The notes under the pieces: model-generated
What the model was told of the DNA's origin: nothing
What the model saw: the letters and a program-made list of their open reading frames with translations, nothing else
Databases searched by the model: none
Part shown: piece by piece, positions 1 through 11,179 of the stretch
Numbering within the stretch: the stretch's first letter is position 1
Layout: the number at the start of each line of letters is the position of its first letter
Program-made: the position numbers and the translations under genes
Source of the DNA: Gavia stellata
Lineage: Eukaryota > Chordata > Aves > Gaviiformes > Gaviidae
Assembly (NCBI RefSeq): GCF_030936135.1
Contig: NC_082594.1
Coordinates: forward strand, 130,734,668 to 130,798,667
Direction: 5' to 3'
DNA length: 64,000 nt

Positions 1-600
1 CCAGAGCCTCTGCAGTCTCTTCGGTATCTTCTGGGAGAGGATGGAGAAATCTGCAGCCCTGTGGACAGTGGTGCTGGTGGTTTCTGGAGACAAACAGCTC
101 TGTTTTCATTGTCTTGGTAGCAAGTAAAGGCCTTAGCAGTTTCAAGGGCCTGCTGCTTATGGTTTTTAGATGAGATCTCAGCCAGATCCTGATGGAGATG
201 CCTTCTCACTTGGGCTGATGGGTTCTGCTCCTCAGGTGCTTTTAAGCCCCTACTGACCGCAGGAGCAAGGCTGCTATTCTGGGTCTCTAGCGTGCTCTCA
301 GTTTTAGGCAGGATGTAGCATGGCACAAGTTATAGGACAGAGAGATTTTTAGTCTCAGGATATCAGTACCAAGACGCTGAGGTCTTCAGACCAGAAGTTT
401 CTGTGTGATTAACTTGGGTTTGCTTCCTGTGGATTCACCTGGCTATGCAGTGTGGCTAAATGCAGAGCCGACGGTTGCACGCAGCACACTGCTGCACTGG
501 TGGCTGAAGGACACGTGTAGGAGTTAGGAGGGATGAAGTGACGGAGGGTGGAAGCTCGCTTATCATCAGGACAGTGAGGGTACTCTCTGCTCTCTTCCAG
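1..600 (+). other. SIDT1: SIDT1 intron (partial, upstream of first exon in window)
   Basis: No family-like exon is seen here. The DYGIPKH exon begins at 601 after TCTCTTCCAG. The preceding SIDT1 exons must lie left of the window. Confidence 0.7.
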
Positions 601-718
601 GACTATGGGATCCCAAAGCATTTTGGTCTCTTCTATGCTATGGGCATCGCTCTGATGATGGAAGGGGTGCTCAGTGCCTGTTATCACGTCTGCCCTAATT
701 ACTCCAATTTCCAGTTTG
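601..718 (+). CDS. SIDT1: SIDT1 exon: membrane segment with SACYHVCPN motif
   Basis: The acceptor is TCTTCCAG and the donor GTAAGC. The exon encodes 39 residues starting [15 protein letters not shown], plus one base of the next Asp codon. The conserved Ser and His of SACYHVC are the first part of the CREST-type putative metal site. Confidence 0.93.
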
Positions 719-3700
719 GTAAGCTGAGTTTCTTTTCTCCTTTTGAACTGGAGGTAGGATTTGCCATGTTCTGTCTCCTGCTGAGTTGCTGGCATTTCCC
801 ATCCCTCTACCCTTGTAAACCTCCCTGGAGCCTGCCTGTTCCAGGGCTCAGTCAGGAGGCAGTGAGGCTTTGGATGCTGGGGACTAACACGTTTCAGCCT
901 CCTTTCCAGACCTTGGGATTCTGGTAGTGCACTGCTGGCAAAATCTCCCTTTGCTTTTGCAGCTCAGTGTTTGAAGATAGTAAGTGTGCAGCCTGAGCGG
1001 CTGAGTGCTCAAGCCTAGGAAGCCTCTGTCTGCCATCTCAGTGGAAAGGAGCCCTGCGGGCTCCTTTGCCTTCCTGGGGAAGAGAAGACTCAGGCAGGAT
1101 CTTGTCTATGTGCGTAAATACCCAATGAGAGGGAATGAAGATGAGTGAGCCAGGCTCTTCTCAGTGGTGCTCACTGACAGACCAAGAGGCAATGAGCACA
1201 AATTAAAACACAGGAAATTCCAGCTGAACACAGGATTTTTTTTTTTATTTTTTTTACTTTTGACAAAGACTGAACAGGTTGCCCAGAGAAGTTGTGAAGT
1301 CTCCTTCTGTGGAGATATTCAAAGTCTGACTGGACATGGTCCTGGACAACCCTTTCATACCTGACCCTGCTTGAGCAGGGGGTGTTGGACCAGACAACCT
1401 CCAGAAGTCCCTTCTAACCATAACCATTCTGTGATTCCCTGCCTGTTTCTGTGCTGCACTGTGTTGGGCACTTATTTTCTGAGCCCCTTTGGTTTTTATT
1501 GCCCCAGAGCATGGTAGATGTGCTGCAAGATGGCAAAGCACAAGGCGCTGTACAATGTAGTGCAGCATCAGGGATCTGTGCCTGCCAGCCTTGGGTTTGG
1601 CCCTGCTGCTGCATTTCTTTGTATATATTTGGAGCAGCTTTCTCAGCCTACTGGCAGTACCTGTTTTCACTGTTTCTGTTGTGCTCCCTCCATAGACACT
1701 TCCTTCATGTACATGATCGCAGGACTGTGCATGCTCAAGCTCTACCAGACCCGCCACCCAGACATCAATGCCAGCGCCTACTCTGCCTACGCCTCGTTTG
1801 CTGTAGTCATCTGTCTGGCTGTCCTTGGAGTGGTATGGCTCCCTCTTACCTACCTGCTTCTCCTGGAGGGAGATGGTGTGGCTGGGAACATAGCTTAAGT
1901 GGGCAAATGACTGGGGAGAGCAGCTGGGTAGGATAAGAGTGCATTAAGCAGCTGCTACATTTGAATTCCCAGTGCTCTTGGGTTTTCCTCCTCCCTTCCC
2001 CTGGGCTCGCAGGAAGGGGAAGAGCAGGGCAGTTTTCTCTAGGTGGGCTCCTTTTTGCACTTTGCCCACCACATGCCCTCAAGAGGAGAAATTCATGCAT
2101 CCAGGTGCCCATGACCAAGCATGCAGCTGGTCTGCTGTGGGGTGGCTGACCTTGGAGGAGAGGGCTGAGGCTGGCTGACTTTCCAAGTCAAGTGTCCTTT
2201 ACCTAATTGCTTGTGTCTCTTTCTCCCCTTTGGAAAACTCTGTGTTGCTGGGTACAGCTCCTGCGGTTGGCCTTGCTATCTTTGGAGAGATGCAGGGCTA
2301 GAATAAAGGCTGGGGGGCTCCTGGGCAAGGTTCTGGAGTACCTGCCTATAGAAGGGCACTGGAGCAGAAGGAATCACAAGAGGGTTGCTTTTGTGCAGCA
2401 GTAGTCACTGACAGGTCAGGCTGGTACAGGGCTTTGCCCGTTTGCTCATAGCATTGCAGGTATTGAGTTGGGCTTGCCTGAATCCCCAGCCTGTGCTTTA
2501 CCTTGGAGGTCTCTGCTTCTCTTTTTTTGGAGGACTCTTTCATTTGGCAGTAACCAGGCGAAGTCCATTGAATTCTTGCTCTGAACTAGCAGCTGGGTCC
2601 CAGCACGCTGTCAGTCCCTCACTACCTGACATAATGCAGAATAACAAATGCACAAGTCTTACGAGGAGCGGCTGAGGGAGCTGGGGTTGTTCAGTCTGGA
2701 GAAGAGGAGGCTGAGGGGAGACCTTATCACTCTCTTACAATTACCAGAAAGGGGGTTGCAAAGAGGTGGGTGTTGGTCTCTTCTCCCACGTAACTAGCGA
2801 TAGAACTAGAGGACATGGCCTCAAGTTGCGCCAGGGGAGGTTTAGGCTGGAAATTAAGAAAAATGTCTTTACAGAGAGAGTGGTGAAGCACTGGAACAGG
2901 CTGTCCAGGGAGGTGGTGGAGTCACCATCCCTGGAGGTGTTCAAGGAACGTGTGGACGTGGCACTGCGGGACATGGTTTAGTGGGCATGGTGGTGTTGGG
3001 TTGATGGTTGGACTTGATGGTCTTACAGGTCTTTTCCAACCTTAGTGATTCTGTGATTTTGTGATCTCTGGGTAGGAGACTGTGGGATAAGGCATGCAGG
3101 AGCAGCTGGTGAACTTGGGACTTCCCAAGAATCTCTTGATAGCTGTGGTAGATCTGCACACCCAGGTTCGAAACACTGGGCTTTTTATATGGGGTGCTGT
3201 TTTTTTTTTTTCTTATGGGATGTTTTGAAGCTGTAGAGTAGAGCTTATAAACTGCATGTCTCCCTTGCTCCATTCATGCAGAGGTGGCTTTTCTGCTGGC
3301 TTTTTTTTCCCTAGACAAAAAGAAATGCTCAGGCATGTGCCGTGCCCCAGGGGAGGGGAGTGTGTGTGGTCACAGCCTGATGGCAGACCAGAGTTCCTGG
3401 ACTCCTTAATGTATAACTGAAAAATTAAACTTTTAATATAGCATGAACCTGCCTTTGTAGGTCACTTTTAGTCCTTAAATAAAGTGAAAGTGTAAAATAG
3501 ATGCGATTGCCTGCAGAGCTGCTTTGTCCTTTTTGGTCTACTACAACGTGCTTGTTAAAGTAACGGTTGGTTCCCTGACTGCCTTCGTAAAAATCCACCT
3601 CCTGGCCGGAGAGCTGCTGCCCACCTCAGCAGAGAGAGCTTGCCTAGCCTGGGCGTCCCTGCATTTCTGCTCCCTGGGCCAGCTGCAGCCCTTCCAAGAT

Positions 3701-6700
3701 GTCATCCTGCTCTGAAGGGGCATTCAGAAAGAATGGTCTCTTCTGCAGAAGTGCTGAGCTCCTCTTGCTTCTCTGGAGTTTGTTTGGATTTATAGATCTG
3801 GTTTGGGGTTGGAAGATTTGGGGTTTCTCTTCCACATTCAGTGAGGTTGTCTAGTGCCCCATGGTGACATAGGAGAGAAAAGGATCAGCCTGCTGATAAC
3901 AGGGCTTAGTTTGCTTTTAATATGTCTCTTTTCAGGTGTTTGGGAAAAATGACATGTGGTTTTGGGTAATTTTCTCAATGATCCATGTTTTGGCGTCACT
4001 GGCTCTCAGCACCCAGATCTACTACATGGGCCGCTTCAAGATCGGTAAGTGCTGTGACTGAACCATCTTGATCTATGGTGTGCGGGTGCCTCCTGTCCTC
4101 ACCTGCGCGAGCTGCCTGTGCAGCACATCCGTGAGCATGGTCCTGTGGCCTGTGCTTGTGTTCTGGGTTGTCCTGTCCTCTCATCCATCTGATGCTCTTC
4201 CTGGTCTCTGAAGTCCTTGTGCTGCTGCTTCCCAGACCCATGGGAGTCAGCACGACCTGTCTGCTCTGTGGTGACAGAAGAGCTGGGTTCTGGGGGAGCC
4301 CGTCCTTCAGCTACAGCTTTCCCTAGTGCTGTGCTCAGAGCAGTGAGCTGCATAAAATCCCGTCATGGAGTGAGGGGGGAGAGGGTCTGGTGGGGAACCT
4401 GGCTCTTGCGCTCTGCTTACAAACATATTTCTCCTTCCTCTTCTGCTCCTGTCTGCCTCAGAGGGCCCTGACTCAGGTAACTGTCAGCAGCTCTCATTTT
4501 TCTCTGTTGAACTGATTGAGCAGCGGCGTTGCTGCCGGGGATGCATGGATGTGTGCGGGGAGGCAGGCTCGTGTGCCACCTGGGGTTGGCTCTTAGGAAG
4601 TGAAGTCAGTTTGCCAGCAGCACTGCCAGTCCCATTTCTTGGCAGGAAGGGAGCGATATAGCACAGGAGAGCTCTGATCTTGGCACAGGAGCCTTTTCAA
4701 GCTTCACATTTGTTGCTGAAGAGGGGCGTGTGTGTACATGCATGTCCGTCCGTCCCCACTGCCACTGACGGCTCTGCAGTGAAGCTTCTGCAATGATTTT
4801 GAGAGCAGAGGTGTTTCGAGCACGCTCTGCCCTTCTAGGCCCCTCTAAGGGCTGAGTTTCTGCTGTTTCCCTGCTCTAGCAGCTTGTTCCATGGACGGCG
4901 CTTTTCCTCTTCCTCCACACACGTCTCTCCTCCACAGACGCGGCTGCGAAGCCAGCCTGTTTACGCGTACAGTCAGGGCCTATTTGACTTCTGGGCAGCG
5001 CAGTGACAAAGGCATGAATTTTTTTTTAACCTGTCACTCCGGACAAATGCCATCCACATCCTGTGGTGGCTGTCCTTTTGCTCAGCACAGACTGCTCCTG
5101 AAGGGCAAAAAATGAATCTGTTGACACCCTGAACATCCGCAGGCTGGGTCCTCTGTTGTCAGCCAGTGGGTGTCTGCATCTGTCCCCTGTAGGCATTTTA
5201 GCGCTTACTCTGCTGGCTGTTCTGGCTTTTTATCCTCTTCTTTGACAGACTTTGGGATATTTCGACGGGCAGCAATGGTGCTATACACAGACTGTATCCA
5301 GCAGTGCAGTCGGCCGATGTACATGGTAGGTGATTTCTCATCTCAGCACCTCCTTCAGTGATTGCTCACTTTCTAGGTAATGTGCAGAGGAAAGAGTTAT
5401 GGCTATTTGAAAAAGTGATGCTCCCTTCTTTTCCTTCTTCCCCTTCCCCCAAAATGTTTGGGTAAGCGTAGATCTCTGCTGCAGTGTTTTACCCCACACT
5501 CTCAGGCCTCCCCTGATCTAAGGCTTGGTGAATAAAACATCAGAGCAAAGGTGAGACAGGCACGTTAGGATTTGCTTTTGCTCTTGCTCTCTGGGGCCAT
5601 CCGTTCAAGGAATGGGTATGAGGCTCTGTGCAACACAGCCTCTCTGGGGAAGGTAGCGACTGTTTTGGCTCTGCAGCTTAAGCAACAGCTATTGCTATTT
5701 CTACAGCACCTCAGGGCAGACAGCAAAAAAGTAAGAAACAGTAGCTGTTACCTTGTGTCCCGCTGATTACTTTCTTCTTGACACAGAGCTTGAAGCCAAA
5801 TGAAGTTTTTATCCATGAGCGTCCTTATTATTTTTCTTATATATTCTCCCATCTCTGAATAAGTGTCAGACTGAGTTTTGCAAGCAAACTCAGTGCTCTC
5901 AGGCGTAAAGTAAGCCTGGCCAGCCTGAAATAGCTATGTCGTGAAAGCAACTGTAAGCATAAATGCACATGCCCCACAGATGTAACCCTTCTGCCTGCTT
6001 TAGTTACAGTCCTTCCCTAGCTAATGGCGAGATGGGTGACAAAAGGCTCTGTGGATATGTGCGGGATGCTATCCAAAGCTTCCCCTGCTGCCTCTCTCAA
6101 GCATGTCCTTGCTCTGTGCAATAATTTTTCTGTGGGAGAGAAGGAATCTAAGTAGAAAAGCAGTGGAAACAGTGAAAGGATTTGCAGAACCTCCTGAGGC
6201 TGATCTTTACGTGCTGGGCTTGTCCTTTTTTAGATGTTTAGTCCCCTTCTTGCAACACTTTCTTCAAATTTGTGAGGACCAGCGCGGTTTCCATCTGGCA
6301 AAAGCTCCCGCAGAGCAAACTTCAGAGCCAGATGCATGTGTGTTTGCAGGACCTGGGCTCCAAATCCTCACATAACGATATCCTGAATATCTGAGGCAAA
6401 GGCCTCTTTTTGCATTTCCTTCTGCTTTCATATGATCATCAGTGTCTTCTCTTCAGGACAGGATGGTTCTGCTCATTGTTGGGAACCTGGTCAACTGGTC
6501 CTTGTAAGTAGTGGGGTGTTGGTGTCTTGTGGACGTGGGCAGCAGGATTCAGTATTGACACACAGGTGGTCTGAAGTGATGGGGAAATGCAGCCGCGTCT
6601 GTGCAATAATCCTGTGCTGGGGCCCTTCTGACATGTTTTGGCAAGGAGCTTGATGTGATGAGTGCTGGAGGTAGGCAGATCCGTAGGATGCAGTGCAGCA

Positions 6701-9700
6701 CTACAGAGCTACGTGAGGCATCCCTAAGCGTTTCAGCTGGTGCTGTCTCATGGCTTGTGTCTGAGCGAGGTTGCGTAGGGCTGGCGTGGTACCGTTGTGC
6801 TGTACACGTGCTTCCCACATAGCTGGGAGGTTTCTGGCGCAGCCAAGGTGCAGGAGACTTGACGAACGCTTGTTAGTCACAGACCCTGGCTCAGCAGTAA
6901 CTGCATGGATGGGAGGGATCAGCTCTTGGATGAAACCTAAAATCATTGCCCCAAGCTCTTGCTTTTCACTGAAGCTGCTTCTCAGGGACATGCCTTCTGC
7001 TAAACATACAGGTCTGGGGCCAACTCCTACCAAATGAGATGCGTTTGGCCATGGGTTGGAAGCAACCCAGGGCCCTTGCCTGTCCTCTGGGGTCTCCGGC
7101 CGTTCTCAGCGGCTGACCGTGGCTGAGTTTGCTTGGCAGGGAGCAAAGGCGAACGGTGCATTTTCTCCAGGGAATTGGGAGGCTGTTGCAGTGTTGCTGT
7201 GTCCTGTGGTCTGGGGGTGGGGGGCAGTGGGTGGCTGTCAGTTTGGGGATGTACCCTGTCACCAGTGGAAGAGGCTGTCTAATGTCCTTTCTTCCTTCTC
7301 TCTCAGTGCTATCTTCGGGCTGGTGTATCGGCCCAGAGACTTTGCCTCCTACATACTGGGGATCTTTATCTGTAACCTGTTGCTGTATCTGGCTTTCTAC
7401 ATCATCATGAAGGTAAGGGGAGGCAGCTGTAGTCATCCTTGGGGTGCCTGTCTTCAAAGGGGAAGGGACAGGCCTCTTTTCTGGCTGCAGTTTGGGTTCC
7501 TGTGGTGCTGCAGAGGGATGTGGAGGGGCCTTTGTGGGGCTCATGGTGGAACAAGGTGTTGGTGTTGGGGAGGGATGCTGTGTAGCCATCTCAGGGGTGG
7601 CTGGGCTGTGTCTCTCCGGGGTGGGCAGCCCTTTGCAGATGGCCCAGGCTGGCATGTCAGCCCTATGCATGGCTCCAGCCCCTGGGAAGAACCTGGGGCA
7701 CGTTGTGAGGCTCTGTCCCTGTCTGCAGCTCCGTAGCTCTGAGAAGCTCCTGCCCATCCCCCTGTTCTGCATTGTGGCCACGGCGGTGGTGTGGGCAGCT
7801 GCCCTCTATTTCTTCTTCCAGACCCTCAGCAGCTGGGAGGTAAGGTTCACCTTTCACTGTCCTTCTGTCCATCTCTGTCTCTCATCATCTTTCCTTCATG
7901 TTTTTTGTTTTATACAAAAAATACTCTGGGAAAGTGTCTTGGGCTGCTCATGGAGAGCTGAAAGGGTTTAACTCCTTCAGCAGGCTGGGAAGGGAGCATG
8001 GGAAGCTGTGCCGAGCCAAAAATGACCGTATGCATGTAGCTGTGGAGAGACTATTTATGACCCAGGTCATTCGGAGGTGACTGGCCCTCACCAGGGGACA
8101 GAGGAGGACCTGGGGATCTGAAAGCAAAACTGGGCAAATCCTGACCAGTGCTGGATGGAAGACTTCTCCCTGGAGCAGATGGCCAGTGGGGGATAACCTG
8201 CCTGGGGTTGTGGGGGCTCTCCGTGGCCTGGGAGGCTCCTAAATCCTGAGTGGATGCCTTCTAACAAGATACCATGTCCATCTCCATGGAAGTGAGGGGC
8301 TTGCTGTTGGGTGGTCTGGTTTAAGCTGTGCAGCTTGTGCTATGCAGGACATCAGATGCGGAGACCAGAGGGTTCCCCCCAGCCGTGGGTTGTGGCCCCA
8401 GATCTATCTCTGGGTCTAAGTATGACACTGCATTCCTGCCCTGCTCTCACCACGTGTCCGGCCAGCACAGCGCTCTTTCCTGGCTCCTGCACAAAGGGTT
8501 AAGACAGGGTGATCTCCAGAGGGTCCAACATGGCCAGCCAGGGCCCTGTGTGAGTGGATGTCAGGTCCTGACCCCCTGCCTGCTCTCCTAGGAGACTCCA
8601 GCAGAGTCCCGGGAAAAGAACCGGCCATGCATCCTGCTGGGCTTCTTCGATGACCATGACGTCTGGCACTTCCTCTCCGCGGCTGCCTTGTTCTTCTCCT
8701 TTCTGGTGAGCCCTGCTGACCCTCCCACTCTGCTGTATGGCCTCACCCTCTCCTCTTCCTCCTTGTCCCTCTTTATCCGCATGGAGCTACAGCTGCCCCC
8801 AGACCCCACAGAAGTGCCACAGCTCTTCTGCTTGGCTCTGCCTCCAGACATTCTTCACAGTGGGATGCTCCTTGTCAGTGGGATCAGGCTTTCTCCTTTG
8901 CCTTGTTGCTCCCTGTGCCTCCTGGCTTCAAATTCCCTCTGGGGCTGTGGGCCATACAGCTGTTGTGGGAAAGCCGAGGGGCTGCTGGTCTGACCAATGC
9001 TCTCATGGGTTTGTGAGTCACTCCCAGGAAGGGACCCTACTCCCTTTGACCCAGGCAGTAGGGTCACTGGTGTGGAGCTTAGCTCACTCCTGGGCGTTCC
9101 CTCACTTCCATAGTTGACTCCTGTGCTCCTCTACTTGGTACCTCTTTTCAGGCCTGATGGTCTGTGTGGCGGCAAAGGTGGAGGTGTCCCCTGCGATGGG
9201 GTCACAGCATGGTGCTTTGGGGCAGTGGAGAGGGAGGCTTGCACCCTAGCTGTGCAAGGTGCAAACTGTTTGTGAAGGAGCTGCCTGGCCACATGCAACG
9301 TCTGAGCTGTGGTCAAGCAATTCCCACCCTGCTGCCTCCTGGATGGATGGCTCTTCAGAGGGCTAGTGACAAGGGACCAGTTTACAAGCAGCGTCTCCAT
9401 CATGGCTGGGGCAGGACTACCTGCTCAGGTCCTTGCAAGCACTGTAGGCAGAGCTACGTGTCAGCTGTGTTGCCAGAGTGACTTGCTGGAAGCCTTACAG
9501 AAACAGTTAATCTGGCACATGGGTTGCTGTTGTGACTCCTGTACTGCTGGAGATGTGGCCCAGGTGGAGCCCCGCTGTGATGAGATGCCATTGGGAGCTG
9601 GTCATTCTCCCCAGCCATGGACTGGCCAGTGAGACCTGAAGCTGTCTCGCACTTTCCTCCTCAGGTCCTGCTGACCCTGGATGATGACCTGGATGTGGTG

Positions 9701-9727
9701 CGCAGGGACAAGATCCCAGTGTTCTAA
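601..9727 (+). CDS. SIDT1: SIDT1, SID1 transmembrane family member 1 (3' part, ten exons)
   Basis: Seen: ten exons, 601-718, 1696-1832, 3936-4044, 4462-4476, 5249-5325, 6457-6503, 7307-7412, 7729-7839, 8592-8705 and 9665-9727, all with AG/GT borders and matching phases. They encode 298 residues plus a stop, roughly the last third of a family protein of about 830 residues; the 5' exons lie left of the window. About eight hydrophobic membrane segments are visible. Motifs include [21 protein letters not shown] (HxxxH) and the acidic tail [10 protein letters not shown]. Family knowledge: SID1 proteins belong to the CREST superfamily; they have a metal site built from conserved His/Asp residues and are linked to dsRNA and cholesterol handling in endolysosomal or plasma membranes. 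The His/Asp residues here are probably that site. SIDT1 is preferred over SIDT2 because of FKI...GIFRRAAMV and the neighbouring USF3. Confidence 0.95.
1264..1437 (+). mobile_element. CR1 LINE 3' fragment in SIDT1 intron
   Basis: The text CAGGTTGCCCAGAGAAGTTG through CAACCTCCAGAAGTCCCTTC and a terminal CCATTCTGTGATTCC is typical of the last 200 bases of an avian CR1. It is sense to SIDT1, 5'-truncated and diverged. A T-rich run lies just upstream. Confidence 0.8.
1696..1832 (+). CDS. SIDT1: SIDT1 exon: two membrane segments
   Basis: The acceptor is CTCCATAG and the donor GTATGG. The exon completes the Asp of QFDTS, a likely metal-site residue. It then encodes the [14 protein letters not shown] segment and the [16 protein letters not shown] segment. 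It starts with a 2-base codon remainder and ends on a codon boundary. Confidence 0.93.
2658..3065 (+). mobile_element. CR1 LINE 3' fragment (about 400 bp) in SIDT1 intron
   Basis: The fragment starts ACGAGGAGCGGCTGAGGGAG and runs through the AACAGGCTGTCCAGGGAGG motif. It ends GATTCTGTGATTTTGTGAT, the degenerate octamer tail that marks a genuine CR1 3' end. It is 5'-truncated and in + orientation. Confidence 0.9.
3936..4044 (+). CDS. SIDT1: SIDT1 exon: membrane segment, ends GRFKI
   Basis: The acceptor is CTTTTCAG and the donor GTAAGT. It encodes [17 protein letters not shown], then a hydrophobic stretch ending YYMGRFKI, plus one base. FKI here favours SIDT1 over SIDT2. Confidence 0.93.
4462..4476 (+). 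CDS. SIDT1: SIDT1 candidate 15-nt microexon
   Basis: Fifteen bases (AGGGCCCTGACTCAG) lie between a long pyrimidine tract ending CCTCAG and the donor GTAACT. The length is a multiple of three and the phase fits both neighbours. Inclusion adds five residues (EGPDS) before DFGIF; skipping gives KIDFGIF with no frame change. It is probably a cassette exon in the loop before the next membrane segment. No transcript was seen; the case rests on splice sites and phase. Confidence 0.6.
5249..5325 (+). CDS. SIDT1: SIDT1 exon: [20 protein letters not shown] loop
   Basis: The acceptor is TTTGACAG and the donor GTAGGT. It encodes [16 protein letters not shown] and then [10 protein letters not shown], a conserved cytosolic or luminal loop of SID1 proteins. 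It follows a 1-base remainder from the microexon or, if that is skipped, from exon 3936-4044. Confidence 0.92.
6457..6503 (+). CDS. SIDT1: SIDT1 exon: [15 protein letters not shown]
   Basis: This 47-nt exon has acceptor CTCTTCAG and donor GTAAGT. It encodes 15 residues plus two bases of the Phe codon completed in the next exon. Confidence 0.92.
7307..7412 (+). CDS. SIDT1: SIDT1 exon: [12 protein letters not shown] membrane segment
   Basis: The acceptor is CTCTCAG and the donor GTAAGG. It completes Phe, then encodes [18 protein letters not shown] and a hydrophobic segment ending FYIIMK on a codon boundary. Confidence 0.93.
7729..7839 (+). CDS. SIDT1: SIDT1 exon: [13 protein letters not shown] membrane segment
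   Basis: The acceptor is TGTCTGCAG and the donor GTAAGG. Its 37 complete codons hold one hydrophobic segment ([18 protein letters not shown]) and end TLSSWE. Confidence 0.93.
8592..8705 (+). CDS. SIDT1: SIDT1 exon: DDHDVWHF metal-site exon
   Basis: The acceptor is TCTCCTAG and the donor GTGAGC. Its 38 complete codons begin [19 protein letters not shown]. The HxxxH in DDHDVWH provides two of the histidines expected at the CREST metal site. It ends in the last membrane segment. Confidence 0.93.
9665..9727 (+). CDS. SIDT1: SIDT1 terminal coding exon
   Basis: The acceptor is CTCCTCAG. Twenty codons, [12 protein letters not shown] followed by RRDKIPVF, then TAA at 9725-9727. This is the conserved SID1-family C-terminus. 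Confidence 0.94.
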   Translation, partial: VLLTLDDDLDVVRRDKIPVF

Positions 9728-10924
9728 GTCCCCGGGGGACGGGGGCGCAGGAGCGTCCCAAATTGCTCAGGCAAAGGCACCAGGCCGCTGGCATCTGTGG
9801 GGAATGAGCCTGCTTCCGTGGCCGACAACCCCGTGGGAGCAGGGGAGCCGGATCCCACAGCAAGCACGAAGGGGTGCTGCGGTAACTGAGGCGGGGCCAG
9901 GAGGGAAGACGACATTTGCTCCTTTCCCACTGCACCCGGCGGCTGAGGCCAGTGCGCAGCCCTCTGGCTCATAGGTGCGGTGGGTGCTGGAGCCAGTGAA
10001 GAGGGAGGAAACAGGAGGTGTGTTTGAGACCTTTGCTTCCCTTCCTCCCTGCTGATGTGCTCTGCTTCCTCTACGGTGAGCGGGCTTGAGAAGTGCAATG
10101 CAGCTCCTCCTGCATTGGCAGCCGGCACCTGTACCGTGCGAGCTGCTGCCCTCAGAAAGTCCCTTCGGCAGCACGGGGAGAGCGTTTGGTTCCTGACCCA
10201 CAGCCGCCGAGTGAGCAAAGGACTTCGAGCTGACATGGCAGTGGGGAACTGTTCTCTTTTTTTGTTGGAGCGGCTCCTCCTGTAGCTGGTGGGGAGCCGT
10301 GGTAACAAGAGAAAGAAGTCCAAGGGACTGCACTGTTGGAGGGAGATGGTGGACTAGAGCTGCCCACGACTGCTCTGCCAGAGGCAGAACCTCCTCCCTT
10401 GCTCTTGCAGCCTCTCTCACTTACACGTATTGAACAGCCTCACTTACCTCTGGTGGTTCCTACACAGGTGCTTCTCAGTGTGATGGTCTCCTTCACAGCA
10501 CCAGAAGTTCTGTCCTCAAGCGACCCTAAGAGAGACGGTGCCGTGAAGCCGCAGCCTTGCGCACTGGATGGCTCCTTGGCAGCTCCCTGGCTCCTGCTGC
10601 CTGGCCTTGCTGAAGGGGCAGGGTGGAACGGGGAGGCTGGCCACCAGCCTCAGACTTTCTCCTCCCACAAGCTTGCTTTGGGCAAACTTGGCAAAGCAGC
10701 TTCCCTCATGGGCTGTGGAGGAGTTTTTGGGGCAATTGGGGTTGAGTTCTTTAGCTAAAGATCTGGACCAGACTTCTTTCCTCTTCAACTTTTCTGCATC
10801 TGAAATACGTTTTTAAATGGCTTCTGCATTCTTCCTGAATTCTCAGTTATTTAAAAAAACAAGAATAAGGTGTGAATTATTTCAGGCCTTGCATCTAAAA
10901 TGTGACCTGTTTTGCTAATTTTGA

Positions 10925-10930
10925 ATTAAA
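10925..10930 (+). terminator. ATTAAA polyadenylation signal, SIDT1 proximal
   Basis: This variant hexamer is followed within about 20-80 bases by T/GT-rich sequence, including GGTGTATGTGCATGT near 10989. It is a good context for cleavage and polyadenylation. Confidence 0.45.
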
Positions 10931-11152
10931 AAGTATTCTTTGAGGCCTGCTGTCCTTATTCTTGTCATTGTCTGAGCATTTTTCCTTTGGTGTATGTGCA
11001 TGTACCCAGTGATGCAAAGGATCCGTTCCAGTTCTGCTTACCAAAGCAGAAGACTATGGTAATTTTCTATTCCAAGAAGTCTGTATCTCCTAGAAAGGTT
11101 TTGCACTAGCTGGTTTTTATTTCTTTCTAAGTTGGATTTTGTCAAGATGGTC

Positions 11153-11158
11153 AATAAA
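11153..11158 (+). terminator. AATAAA polyadenylation signal, SIDT1 distal
   Basis: A canonical hexamer about 1.43 kb after the stop codon, with T-rich sequence downstream. Confidence 0.5.
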
Positions 11159-11179
11159 ATGAATGTTCTTGGCTCCCTG

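Larger units (their letters stand above)
9728..11175 (+). other. SIDT1: SIDT1 3' UTR (probable)
   Basis: After the stop there is no recognisable coding sequence. ATTAAA at 10925-10930 is followed by GT/T-rich sequence (about 10950-11010), and AATAAA lies at 11153-11158. Either could end the mRNA, giving a UTR of about 1.2 or 1.45 kb. The exact cleavage sites are not known. Confidence 0.6.

Noticed and set aside
3476-3482. AATAAA within a SIDT1 intron
   Set aside because: Intronic, with well-supported coding exons on both sides; no evidence for premature polyadenylation.
6966-7781. - strand open frame of 271 codons across SIDT1 exons and introns
   Set aside because: It covers SIDT1 exon 7307-7412 on the opposite strand, is Pro/Ser/Arg-rich and has no recognisable domain.
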